A DNA stretch of 17,766 bases, taken from the NCBI GenBank assembly GCA_035540955.1, contig DATLFP010000110.1, positions 1 to 17,766 on the forward strand, in the 5' to 3' direction. This stretch comes from DATLFP01 sp035540955 (lineage in GTDB: Bacteria > Actinomycetota > Acidimicrobiia > Acidimicrobiales > CADCSY01). The translations under genes were made by a program, and so were the position numbers. The notes under the pieces are model-generated. The model saw only the letters and a list, made by a program, of their open reading frames with translations, ran no database searches and was not told the DNA's origin. The first letter of the stretch is position 1, and the number at the start of each line of letters is the position of its first letter. Shown in pieces: positions 1-7,010 of the stretch.

Positions 1-1161
1 GAACGCGCCCCCGTCGGCGGCCACCATGACGAAGCCGCCGGGGAGGTCGGTCACCGCTGCGGCGGCGTCGAGCAGCCCGTTGGTGCCGGCCAGCGGACGC
101 GCCGTCCGCGCCAGGCGGGTGGCCACGTCGGCGGCGGTGAACGTGGGATGCGAGGCGACGACAAGGGCGGCCGCCGCCGACACGAGCGGCGCCGCGAACG
201 ACGTGCCGTCGAAGGTGAGGTAGCCACCGGCGACGGTGGCGGTCGACACGATGCGCTCGCCGGGGGCGACCAGGTCGACCCACGCGCCGCGGTTCGAGAA
301 CTCGCTCGGTCGCGACCCGTCGCGCGCCGTCGCGCCCACGGCCAGCACCCCCGGGTACCCGGCGGGGAAGACCGGCTCGGTCGACCGGCCGTTGCCGGCG
401 GCGGCGACCACCAGCGACCCGCGACCCTGCGCGTAGGCGACGGCCTCGGCGAGCGCCGGGTGAGCGGTGCCCGCCAGCGAGAGGTTGATGACGCGGGCGC
501 CGGTGTCGGCGGCGTGGCGGATGCCCGCCGAGACCTCGCTGGCGGTGCCGATCCCGCACGGGTCGAGCACGGCGATCGACAGGACGCTCGTGCGCCATCC
601 CAGCGAGGCGATCCCCAGGCCGTTGTCGGTGATGGCGCCGACGACGCCGGCCACCCCGGTGGCGTGGCTCGCCTGGGAGGAGGTCGCGGTCTGGCAGCCG
701 CCGGTCACATACGTCGGTCCGGCGCGGACCTTGCCGACGAGGTCGGCGTGGCGGGTGTCGACCACGCCGTCGAGCACGGCCACCACCACGTCGGGCGACC
801 CGGTGGTGACGTCCCAGGCCGCCGGCGCGCCGACGGCGACGAGCTCGGGCTGGCCGTCGAGGGAGAACGGGCACGCCCGGTAGCAGGCGTCGGTCGGCTC
901 GCGCGTGGCTTCGTAGGTGGTGTCGGGCGCCACCCACTCGGTGCCGGCCGGGCGTCCGCCGCCGAGGAGGCCGTCCTTCACGACGACGGTGTCGGCGGCG
1001 ACGACGAGCCCGAGGCGACCGCCGAGGGCGCGAGCCGCGGCCTCGGCGTCGCCCCCGTCCTCGAGCTTGACGACCAGGTCGGCGCGCTCGGCGGCGTCCG
1101 CCGGCGGCGAGCCGAGGGCGGCGGCGAGGGCGACCGCGACGGCGAGGAGGACGGCTCTCAC
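1..1161 (-). CDS. Subtilisin-like (S8) secreted serine protease, C-terminus cut by window edge
   Basis: The gene reads from a GTG at 1161 leftward and is still open at base 1 (387 codons visible). Residues 1-23 look like a Sec signal peptide (VRAVLLAVAVALAAALG then PADAA). The peptidase S8 fold follows, with catalytic Asp131 in VVVAVLDGVVD, His166 in ASHATGVAGV, Asn257 in the oxyanion-hole segment AAAGN, and Ser321 in GTSFAAP. The triad is complete, but the Asp and His motifs are unusual: DGV replaces the common DTG/DSG, and HAT replaces HGT. Cys93, Cys97, Cys156 and Cys202 could form disulfides, as expected outside the cell. Visible residues 375-387 (GGFVMVAADGGAF) begin the same repeat that forms the C-terminus of the upstream amidase. 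The start overlaps the amidase stop by four bases (GTGA, 1158-1161), which fixes the start and implies translational coupling. Substrate is unknown. The fold is certain; repeat number beyond the edge cannot be seen. Confidence 0.9.
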   Translation of the reverse strand, partial: MRAVLLAVAVALAAALGSPPADAAERADLVVKLEDGGDAEAAARALGGRLGLVVAADTVVVKDGLLGGGRPAGTEWVAPDTTYEATREPTDACYRACPFSLDGQPELVAVGAPAAWDVTTGSPDVVVAVLDGVVDTRHADLVGKVRAGPTYVTGGCQTATSSQASHATGVAGVVGAITDNGLGIASLGWRTSVLSIAVLDPCGIGTASEVSAGIRHAADTGARVINLSLAGTAHPALAEAVAYAQGRGSLVVAAAGNGRSTEPVFPAGYPGVLAVGATARDGSRPSEFSNRGAWVDLVAPGERIVSTATVAGGYLTFDGTSFAAPLVSAAAALVVASHPTFTAADVATRLARTARPLAGTNGLLDAAAAVTDLPGGFVMVAADGGAF

Positions 1162-2705
1162 GGGCGCACGACCGGCACGATGGCGACCGCCGGGCGCGAC
1201 CCCTCGGTGACGCCGCTGCCGAACACCGGCGCATCCCCGAAGGTGAACGCGGTGCCGGCGCTGTCGAGGACCCAGTAGCCCCGGCCGGTGGGCGTGGCGG
1301 CCAGGCCGGTGGCGGGACCGCGCAGCTCGGACCGGCCGACGGCCGAGCCGAGGAACGGCGCGTCGCCGAAGGTGAACACCCCGCCGTCGCGGGCGACCAT
1401 CCAGTAGCCGCGGCCAGTCGGCGTCGACGCCAAGCCCACGATGGGTTGCACCAGCCGCATCGCGCCGGTGCTGCCGTGGAAGCGGGCGTCGCCGAAGGTG
1501 AACACCCCGCCGTCACCGGCCACCAGCCAGTAGCCGTTGCCGGTCGGCGTCGACGCCATGCCCACGATGGGCGAGTTCAGGGTGATGGCCCCCGTGCTCC
1601 CGTGGAAGCGGGCGTTGCCGAAGGAGAAGATGCCGCCGTCGCTCGCCACCAGCCAGTACCCGAGCCCGTCGGGGCGGGCGGCCATGCCGACGATGGGCCG
1701 GTTGAGGCGACGTCCCCCCATCGAGCCGTGGAAGCCGGCGTCGCCGAAGGCGTAGATGGAGCCGTTGGCGTCGACGACCCACGCGCCGCGCCCCGTGGGC
1801 GTGCCCGCCGCGCCCCGGACGGGGACGCCGGCGCCCACCGCCCGGCGGGGATCGGAGATGTCGTTGTCCGCCGCGAAGCTCGGCGAGCGGCCGAAGGTCC
1901 ACAGCGAGCCGTCGCCGCCGAGGATGCGCAGGCCGACGAGGCCGCGGAGCAGCTCGTCGGCCACCCGGTTGCGGACCTCGGTGAGCCGCACGTAGAAGCG
2001 GTCGCCGGGGCAACCGGTGGCGACGACGTCGCGGTGCCCGGCGATGTTGTCGAAGACGACGGTCGAGTCGGTGCTCACCCGCACGTACGGGTCGCGGCCG
2101 TGGGGGTCGATGCCGCGGGGCCCGACCTTCCACGCGATGGTGGCGGCGAGGGCGCGGATGGCGGCGTCGCTCACGCCGGCGACGGAGTGCGTGCCGAGCA
2201 GAGCGATGCCGACGGTGCCGGTGTTGTGACCGGCGGCGTGGGCGCCGATCACCCCGCGCCCGCGCGCGTCCTCGCCGGAGTGGACCTCGCCCGCCGCGTA
2301 GCTGCGCGCCCACCGTCCCTCGTAGACGACGCCGTTGCGGTCGATCAGGAAGTTGTAGCCGATGTCGGACCAACCGTTGGCCGTCGTGTGGTAGCGCTGG
2401 ATCGACCGGAGGTCGCCGGCGGGATCGTCGCCCGTGGTCGCGGTGTGGTGGACGATCACCTTGCGGATCTCGGCGAAGGACCGCGACCGGCTCCCGAGCG
2501 TCTCGTCCGCGCCCCACTGCGCCCGGGTCACGATGGGCGGCGGGGGGATCGACTGGGCGGCCACGAGGCGGGGCGCCGGCAGCTCGACCGCCGGCGGTTC
2601 GCCAGGGCGACGGCCGAGGAGGCGCGGGCCGGCCAGCGTGGATCCGGCGACCACCAGCCCGCGAGCGAGCAGGTCGCGACGCGTGAACCGGGGAGGAGCC
2701 GCCAC
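1158..2705 (-). CDS. Tat-exported N-acetylmuramoyl-L-alanine amidase (amidase_2/PGRP type) with C-terminal propeller-like repeats
   Basis: This 515-residue protein should cleave the amide bond between N-acetylmuramic acid and L-alanine in peptidoglycan. It starts at GTG 2705, putting a twin-arginine signal at residues 8-26 (TRRDLLARG then a hydrophobic stretch). The amidase_2/PGRP domain covers about 58-255. Zinc ligands are His86 (VHHTAT), His224 (GHRDV) and Cys232 (TGCPGD), with the family tyrosine Tyr117 in GYNF, so the enzyme should be active. Residues 258-515 form about six repeats of 42-49 residues, typified by GYWLVASDGGIFSFGNARFHGS, and probably fold as a beta-propeller or wall-binding domain. 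The gene lies 33 bases after the glycosyltransferase at 2739 and has its own -10-like box at 2716-2721. It is coupled to the downstream protease. Family and export route are well supported; the role of the repeats is inferred. Confidence 0.93.
   Translation of the reverse strand: MAAPPRFTRRDLLARGLVVAGSTLAGPRLLGRRPGEPPAVELPAPRLVAAQSIPPPPIVTRAQWGADETLGSRSRSFAEIRKVIVHHTATTGDDPAGDLRSIQRYHTTANGWSDIGYNFLIDRNGVVYEGRWARSYAAGEVHSGEDARGRGVIGAHAAGHNTGTVGIALLGTHSVAGVSDAAIRALAATIAWKVGPRGIDPHGRDPYVRVSTDSTVVFDNIAGHRDVVATGCPGDRFYVRLTEVRNRVADELLRGLVGLRILGGDGSLWTFGRSPSFAADNDISDPRRAVGAGVPVRGAAGTPTGRGAWVVDANGSIYAFGDAGFHGSMGGRRLNRPIVGMAARPDGLGYWLVASDGGIFSFGNARFHGSTGAITLNSPIVGMASTPTGNGYWLVAGDGGVFTFGDARFHGSTGAMRLVQPIVGLASTPTGRGYWMVARDGGVFTFGDAPFLGSAVGRSELRGPATGLAATPTGRGYWVLDSAGTAFTFGDAPVFGSGVTEGSRPAVAIVPVVRP
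1161..1934 (-). repeat. In-frame protein repeat array, about 126-base units
   Basis: Six tandem units lie in the amidase C-terminus: residues 258-306, 307-348, 349-390, 391-432, 433-475 and 476-515. Units three to five (DNA 1281-1661) are most alike, sharing GYW-VA-DGG-F-FG-A-F-GS and PIVGMASTPTG; their lengths are 42, 42 and 43 codons. The first and last units have drifted (for example GAWVVDANGSIYAFG and GYWVLDSAGTAFTFG). The reading frame is kept throughout, so this is a protein-domain repeat and not a mobile or satellite element. The start of one further unit appears at the visible C-terminus of the neighbouring protease (bases 1-39). Confidence 0.85.
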
Positions 2706-2715
2706 CTCGTCGCTC

Positions 2716-2721
2716 AGGGTA
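2716..2721 (-). promoter_or_regulatory. Candidate -10 box (TACCCT) for amidase-protease operon
   Basis: On the minus strand TACCCT, in the context CGGTACCCT, ends ten bases before the GTG start of the amidase. It falls in the 33-base gap after the polysaccharide operon and matches the CGNTASSYT pattern found before four other genes here. No convincing -35 is visible. It would let the wall-hydrolase pair be transcribed apart from the glycosyltransferases. Confidence 0.4.
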
Positions 2722-2738
2722 CCGACGCGAACCGGCGA

Positions 2739-3911
2739 TCAGCAGAGCTGCTCGAGGAACCGGCGGTAGCGCTCGATCAGCGCCGGCCACCGGTAGTTGG
2801 CCTCGACGTAGGCCTGACCTCGCTGCCCGAGCCGGGCCCGCAGCGCGGCATCCCCGAGCAGGCGGTCGAGCGCCACCTCGAAGGTGGCGTAGTCGCCGAA
2901 CCACAGCCCGCCGCCGGAGCGCAGGCAGTGCTCCCGGGTGACCTCGCACCGCGCGTTCACGAGTGCCGGCCGGCCCGCCTCCCAGGCGTCCATGAGCACG
3001 ATCGAGAACGACTCGTAGGCCGACGGGTGGACGTACACCTCGGCACCCCGGAACAGCCCCCACATGGTGCTGTCCTCGACCATGCCCGGCACCATGATGT
3101 CGGGGTGCTCGGGCGGTCGATCGTCGACGGGGCCGGAGAGCACGAGCGCCAGGGGGCCCGGCCGCCGGCGCTTGTAGGCGGCGAAGAACTCGGCGAGGAC
3201 CGTGGTGCCCTTCCCGTCGTCGATCCGGCCCTGGTACAGGAGGAACGGACGGTCGCCGAGGCCGAGCGCGGCGCGCGCCGCGGCCGGGTCGCCCTCGCCG
3301 TCGTCGACGCCGAGCCCGAGGACGATCTGCGGCGACGATGCGACGGCGAAGAGGCGCTCCACGAGCCGGCGCTCGGTGTTGGTCCAGAACACGAGCCCGC
3401 GCGCGGAGGTGAAGACCCGCCGATAGATCGGCAGGTGGATGGGAGCCTCGTCGTGGGCGGCGGGGTGGAACACGGCGCGGCGGGCCACCGCCGGGATGCC
3501 CCGGACGGCGGGCTCGTACAGGTAGGGCCCGAACACGAGCAGGTCGGCGTCGCTCGCGGCGACGGCATCGAGGAGCGCCGGGGAGTGGGGACCTTGCATC
3601 TGGATCCACCGGTCCTGGTCGCGCGGGGCGGCCCGGAACGGCTGCTCGAGGATCTTCCGCGAGAAGCGATCGAAGCCGGGGTCGCGGCCCGCGGCGTTGG
3701 GGAACCGGTGGACCCGCACCCCGTTCACCTCCACCGTCCCCTCGGGGTAGTCGTTGGCCCAGCTGCGGTTGTCGACGGCGCACGTGGTGAGCGCCTCGAC
3801 CTCCCAGCCGAGGTCGGCGACGAGGCGCTCGGCCAGCTTGCGGGCGGCGTTCTCGGCCCCGCCGACGATCTCGGCGCCGTACCGGGGCGTGACGTAGGCG
3901 ATCTTCGTCAT
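2739..3911 (-). CDS. GT-B glycosyltransferase, GT4-like (last gene of export operon)
   Basis: This 390-residue protein should move a sugar from a nucleotide-sugar donor to a growing glycan on the cytoplasmic membrane face. The start is ATG 3911, in a four-base ATGA overlap with the stop of the previous gene; the MTKIAYVTPRYGAEIVGGAE opening with its Gly-rich loop is typical of a GT4-family N-terminus. The C-terminal Rossmann domain has LLYQGRIDDGKG (Arg229, Lys234) and the donor-site helix YESFSIVLMDAWEAG. There the usual E-x7-E is E-x7-D (Glu300, Asp308). The protein ends at a TGA 33 bases before the amidase start. It is clearly different from its two upstream neighbours, which resemble each other. 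Donor and acceptor cannot be told from sequence. Longer open frames extending upstream of 3911 run into the preceding gene and are not used. Confidence 0.88.
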   Translation of the reverse strand: MTKIAYVTPRYGAEIVGGAENAARKLAERLVADLGWEVEALTTCAVDNRSWANDYPEGTVEVNGVRVHRFPNAAGRDPGFDRFSRKILEQPFRAAPRDQDRWIQMQGPHSPALLDAVAASDADLLVFGPYLYEPAVRGIPAVARRAVFHPAAHDEAPIHLPIYRRVFTSARGLVFWTNTERRLVERLFAVASSPQIVLGLGVDDGEGDPAAARAALGLGDRPFLLYQGRIDDGKGTTVLAEFFAAYKRRRPGPLALVLSGPVDDRPPEHPDIMVPGMVEDSTMWGLFRGAEVYVHPSAYESFSIVLMDAWEAGRPALVNARCEVTREHCLRSGGGLWFGDYATFEVALDRLLGDAALRARLGQRGQAYVEANYRWPALIERYRRFLEQLC

Positions 3912-4975
3912 GCGCCGCCGACGACGGGTGCGAGAGCGTCGAGCATGCGCTGGCGGGTCACCGGCAGGGAGAAGGAGCGGAGGTGGGCGCGCCCGGCGGT
4001 GACCAGGGCGGCGCGCGCGGTGTCGTCGGACACCACACGGTGGACGGCGGCGGCGACGGTCCCGGGATCCTTCGACGGCAGGCACAGCCCGCCCGACCCC
4101 AGCGTCTCGGGCACCGCCGTGGATCCGAAGGCCACCACCGGCACGCCGTTGTGCATGGCTTCGAGCAGCGGGACGCAGAACCCCTCGTGCTCCGACACCG
4201 AGACGTAGACGTCGGCGGCGCGGTAGTGGGCGGTGAGGTCGGCATCGCTCACGCCGCCGGTGAAGGCGACTGCGGCGTCGAGCTGCAGTGCCCGCACGAG
4301 ATCCCCGAGGGCCTCGACGTAGCGATCCGACGCCGAGCCGCCGACGATGCGGAGCACGGCGTCACCGTCGTAGACCCGCCGGTACACGGCGAACGCCTTG
4401 ATCAGGTCGTGGTGGCACTTGTTGGGGGCGATCCGGCCGACGAACAGCCACGTCGATCCGGCAGTGGCGAGCGACGCGACGCGGTCGGGCGCGACGTCGC
4501 GGTCGAGCTGGTCGAGGTCGAGGAGGATGGGGGCGACGGCGGTGCGGGCGCAGCCGAGCTCCCGCAGCTCGGACTCGTTGTACGACGAGTCGGCGATGCC
4601 GAGGACGGCCCGCTCGGCGAGCGCCGCCAGCTGCGCCCGGCCCCACGCCAGGCCGTGGATCATCCACGGCTCCCACGGCGCGAAGAACGGCACGGGCGTG
4701 AGGTTGTGGTGGTCGAGCACCAGGCGCTCGGGCCGGGCGAGCACCAAGTCGGCCACCGGCGACCCGATGGCGACGTGGTACACGAGCACGTCGTCGGGGC
4801 GGGCGGGGACCTGGCGGCCGTACTCCCGGAAGTCGCGACCGGGCAGCCCGCGGACGTGCTCGGTGAACACCTCGGACTCCCACCCCTGCTCGCGGCAGAG
4901 CCGCTGCATCTCCACGATGTGGCCGCCGACGGCGCCGGGCTCGTAGGTCGGCACGAAGTGGTGGACGGCGGTCAC
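3908..4975 (-). CDS. GT-B glycosyltransferase, GT4 family (tandem paralogue, copy 2)
   Basis: This 355-residue glycosyltransferase is predicted to add a sugar during surface-glycan assembly. It starts at GTG 4975 in a GTGA overlap with the previous stop, giving VTAVHHFVPTYEPGAVGGHI, which aligns with the opening of the next gene upstream (LNAVHQLTPSF). The N-terminal acceptor domain has YHVAIGSPVADLVLARPE, LDHHNLTP and ADSSYNESEL. The C-terminal donor domain has WLFVGRIAPNK (Arg181, Lys186), then SEHEGFCVPLLEAMHNG with the E-x7-E pair Glu264/Glu272, and GSTAVPET. Much of the sequence is shared with the gene at 4972-6054, so the two arose by duplication. A change of acceptor or linkage between copies is plausible but unproven. 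The stop overlaps the next start by four bases (ATGA, 3908-3911). Confidence 0.9.
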   Translation of the reverse strand: MTAVHHFVPTYEPGAVGGHIVEMQRLCREQGWESEVFTEHVRGLPGRDFREYGRQVPARPDDVLVYHVAIGSPVADLVLARPERLVLDHHNLTPVPFFAPWEPWMIHGLAWGRAQLAALAERAVLGIADSSYNESELRELGCARTAVAPILLDLDQLDRDVAPDRVASLATAGSTWLFVGRIAPNKCHHDLIKAFAVYRRVYDGDAVLRIVGGSASDRYVEALGDLVRALQLDAAVAFTGGVSDADLTAHYRAADVYVSVSEHEGFCVPLLEAMHNGVPVVAFGSTAVPETLGSGGLCLPSKDPGTVAAAVHRVVSDDTARAALVTAGRAHLRSFSLPVTRQRMLDALAPVVGGA

Positions 4976-6054
4976 GACGGGCCGGCCTCGACCACCGACT
5001 CGATCGCCCGCTGGAACGTGTCGCGCGTGATCGCGAGGTCGAAGGCCGCCACCCGCCGGTGACCGGCGGCGACCACCGCGGCGCGCACCGACGCATCGGT
5101 GAGCACCCGGTGGACGGCGGCGGCGACCGTCGACGGCTCCTTCGAAGGCAGGCAGATCCCGCCGTCGCCCATCGTCTCGGGCACCGCCGTCGACCCGTAG
5201 GCGACCACCGGCACGCCGTGGTGCATGGCCTCGAGAAGGGTGACGCCGAAGCCCTCGTGGTCCGACGTCGACACGTACACGTCGGCGGCCGCGAAGTGGG
5301 CGGCCTTGTCGGCGTCGCTCACGGTGCCGGCGAAGGTGATGGCGTCGTCGAGCTGCAGGGCCGATCGCAGCGCCTCCAGCGCGGTGAGGTAGGCGTGCGA
5401 CGCCGAGGTGCCGACGATGCGCAGGTGCGCGTGCTGGTCGTAGACGCGGCGGTACACGGCGAACGCCTTGATCAGGTCGTGGTGGGCCTTGTTCGGCGCG
5501 ATGCGGCTCACGAAGAGCCACGTCGCGCCCTTCGCCCCCGACCGCAGGCGGTCCACGGCGCGGGGATCGACGTCGTGGTCGAACGACGAGGTCTCGAACA
5601 GGATCGGTACCACCGCGGTGCGGCGGTACCGGAGGGCGATCAGCTCCTCCTCGTTGTACGACGAGTCGGCGAGCGCCAGCTCGGTGTGCGGGGCCAGCTC
5701 GGCCAGCTGGCGGCGGGCGGCCTGCAGCTCCACGCCGACGTGCGGCTCCCACGGTCCGAAGAGCGAGGCCGGGGTGATGTTGTGGTAGTCGAGCAGCGTC
5801 GGCTCGGGGCGCTCGCGCAGGAAGTCGGCGATCGGGCTCCCCGTCGACGCGTGGTACAGGAGCCAGGTGCCCGGCTCGGCCGCCGGCATCTCGCGAAACG
5901 GGGTCGTGAGGTGGGCCACCTCCCGCCACGCGTCGGCGACGTAGATCTCCGAGCGGAGCCCCATCTCCCGCAGCACCGCCTGCGCGTGCAGGATGTGGTT
6001 GCCGATGGCGTCGCGCGGCGCGAACGACGGCGTGAGCTGGTGGACGGCGTTCAA
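4972..6054 (-). CDS. GT-B glycosyltransferase, GT4 family (tandem paralogue, copy 1)
   Basis: A 360-residue GT4-type glycosyltransferase. The best start is TTG 6054, in a TTGA overlap with the methyltransferase stop; the resulting LNAVHQLTPSF matches VTAVHHFVPTY of its paralogue, and the same overlap logic holds at the surrounding junctions. Landmarks are YHASTGSPIADFLRERPE, LDYHNITP, ADSSYNEEEL, WLFVSRIAPNK (Arg184, Lys189), then SDHEGFGVTLLEAMHHG with Glu267/Glu275 as the E-x7-E pair. The segment HHDLIKAFAVYRRVYD is identical in both copies, whereas the N-terminal 60 residues differ more, as expected if acceptor recognition has diverged. It ends in a GTGA overlap at 4972-4975. Upstream extension of the frame to 6210 would run through the methyltransferase and is rejected. 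Sugar specificity is unknown. Confidence 0.88.
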   Translation of the reverse strand: MNAVHQLTPSFAPRDAIGNHILHAQAVLREMGLRSEIYVADAWREVAHLTTPFREMPAAEPGTWLLYHASTGSPIADFLRERPEPTLLDYHNITPASLFGPWEPHVGVELQAARRQLAELAPHTELALADSSYNEEELIALRYRRTAVVPILFETSSFDHDVDPRAVDRLRSGAKGATWLFVSRIAPNKAHHDLIKAFAVYRRVYDQHAHLRIVGTSASHAYLTALEALRSALQLDDAITFAGTVSDADKAAHFAAADVYVSTSDHEGFGVTLLEAMHHGVPVVAYGSTAVPETMGDGGICLPSKEPSTVAAAVHRVLTDASVRAAVVAAGHRRVAAFDLAITRDTFQRAIESVVEAGPS

Positions 6055-7010
6055 CGGGCGCGGACGGCGGTGAGCAGGTAGCGCGGCGACGCCGGCGCGG
6101 TGGTGACCTCGGCGAAGCCCCGCTCGCCGAAGAGGTGGGCCCACGTCTCGGCGTGGAGCGGCTTGCCGGGCGCGAGGTCGGCGTCGACCACCGACGTCGC
6201 CGTGCCCCACGCCACCGGGTCGGTGCCGACCAGGGCCAGGCGCCCACCGGCGGCGAGGGCGCTCGCCGCCAGGTCGGCCACCGCCAGCTGCGCCCCGACG
6301 GGGAGCCGGTCGACGGCACCGGCGAGGACCAGCCCGCCGAGCGCGGCGTCACCGACGGCCCGCAGGTGGGTCTCGACCTCGTCGGTGCGCACGTCGAGGC
6401 CGGCGCGGCCGGCCTCGTCGGCGAGTGCGGCGCGCGGATCGCAGCCGTAGGCGTCGACGCCGGCGTCGCGGAGCGCCGCCACGAGCGCCCCGCTGCCGCA
6501 CTCGGCGACCAGCACCCGTCCGGTCGCCGCCCGCAGGTGCTCGACGATGGCGGCGTGGTGCTCGACAAGGTCGGGGGGCGGCGCCGCCGTGCGGGAGGCG
6601 GCCCGCAGGGCGGGGTCGGCGCCGGGGGTGGCGGCCTCGAGCGCGGCGACGCGCCGGCCGAGGAGCCGCAGGGCGCCCACCGTGCTGCTGGCGAACACCG
6701 ACACCTGCTGGGCGATGTAGCGCAGGTACCACGCCATCAGCTTGCGCAGCACGCGCTTCACGATGCTGACGGCGGGCAGGCGCGAGCCGGTCGGCACGTC
6801 GACGTCGACGAACGCGCCCCGGTCGGCCTGTTCGAGCAGGGCGTCGAGGTCGTCGCTGGCCACGACGGCCGGCGCGAACCGGGCGAAGATCAGGTCGAGG
6901 TCGCGCTCCATCCCCGGCGGGAAGTCGCCCGACGCCCGCCGGGCCGCCACCTCGTCGTCGATCTCCCGCAGCAGCTGCTGCATGTCGATCTGCGCGTCCT
7001 CAGTGCTCAT
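6051..7010 (-). CDS. SAM-dependent methyltransferase-like protein of a polysaccharide operon
   Basis: This 319-residue protein begins at ATG 7010 (ATGA overlap with the ABC ATPase stop). The C-terminal half is a class I SAM-methyltransferase-like Rossmann domain: motif I VLVAECGSGALVAAL at 166-180, ribose-binding Asp191 in YGCDPR, an LVLAGAVDRLPVG strand-loop near 227-239, and GGRLALVGTDP near 255-265. Residues 1-60 are acidic. Residues 80-127 are a basic, amphipathic-looking helix (VKRVLRKLMAWYLRYIAQQ, then VAALEA) that might sit on the membrane or form a coiled coil. The gene sits between the exporter ATPase and the glycosyltransferases. That is where some ABC-exported O-antigen systems keep a chain-capping enzyme, so it may methylate the glycan. 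That role is inferred; the fold is moderately certain and the substrate is unknown. Confidence 0.8.
   Translation of the reverse strand: MSTEDAQIDMQQLLREIDDEVAARRASGDFPPGMERDLDLIFARFAPAVVASDDLDALLEQADRGAFVDVDVPTGSRLPAVSIVKRVLRKLMAWYLRYIAQQVSVFASSTVGALRLLGRRVAALEAATPGADPALRAASRTAAPPPDLVEHHAAIVEHLRAATGRVLVAECGSGALVAALRDAGVDAYGCDPRAALADEAGRAGLDVRTDEVETHLRAVGDAALGGLVLAGAVDRLPVGAQLAVADLAASALAAGGRLALVGTDPVAWGTATSVVDADLAPGKPLHAETWAHLFGERGFAEVTTAPASPRYLLTAVRAR

Noticed and set aside
148..1278. Long open frame on the plus strand across the protease region
   Set aside because: It is antisense to the protease, low in complexity (Arg/Gly/Asp/Ala rich) and has no recognisable domain; high GC leaves such frames open by chance.
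1281..1661. Regular 126-base repeats considered as CRISPR or satellite DNA
   Set aside because: The units are in frame, code for a known type of protein repeat, vary mostly at tolerant positions and have no spacer pattern.
1446..4208. 920-codon open frame on the plus strand
   Set aside because: It runs antisense through the amidase, a glycosyltransferase and part of another; composition is typical of a reverse-strand shadow in GC-rich DNA and the minus-strand genes have clear catalytic motifs.
3908..6568. Possible 886-residue fusion protein on the minus strand
   Set aside because: Only the last 355 residues are protein-like; the upstream part is the wrong frame of the neighbouring glycosyltransferase and methyltransferase. 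The GTG at 4975 in a GTGA overlap is the true start.
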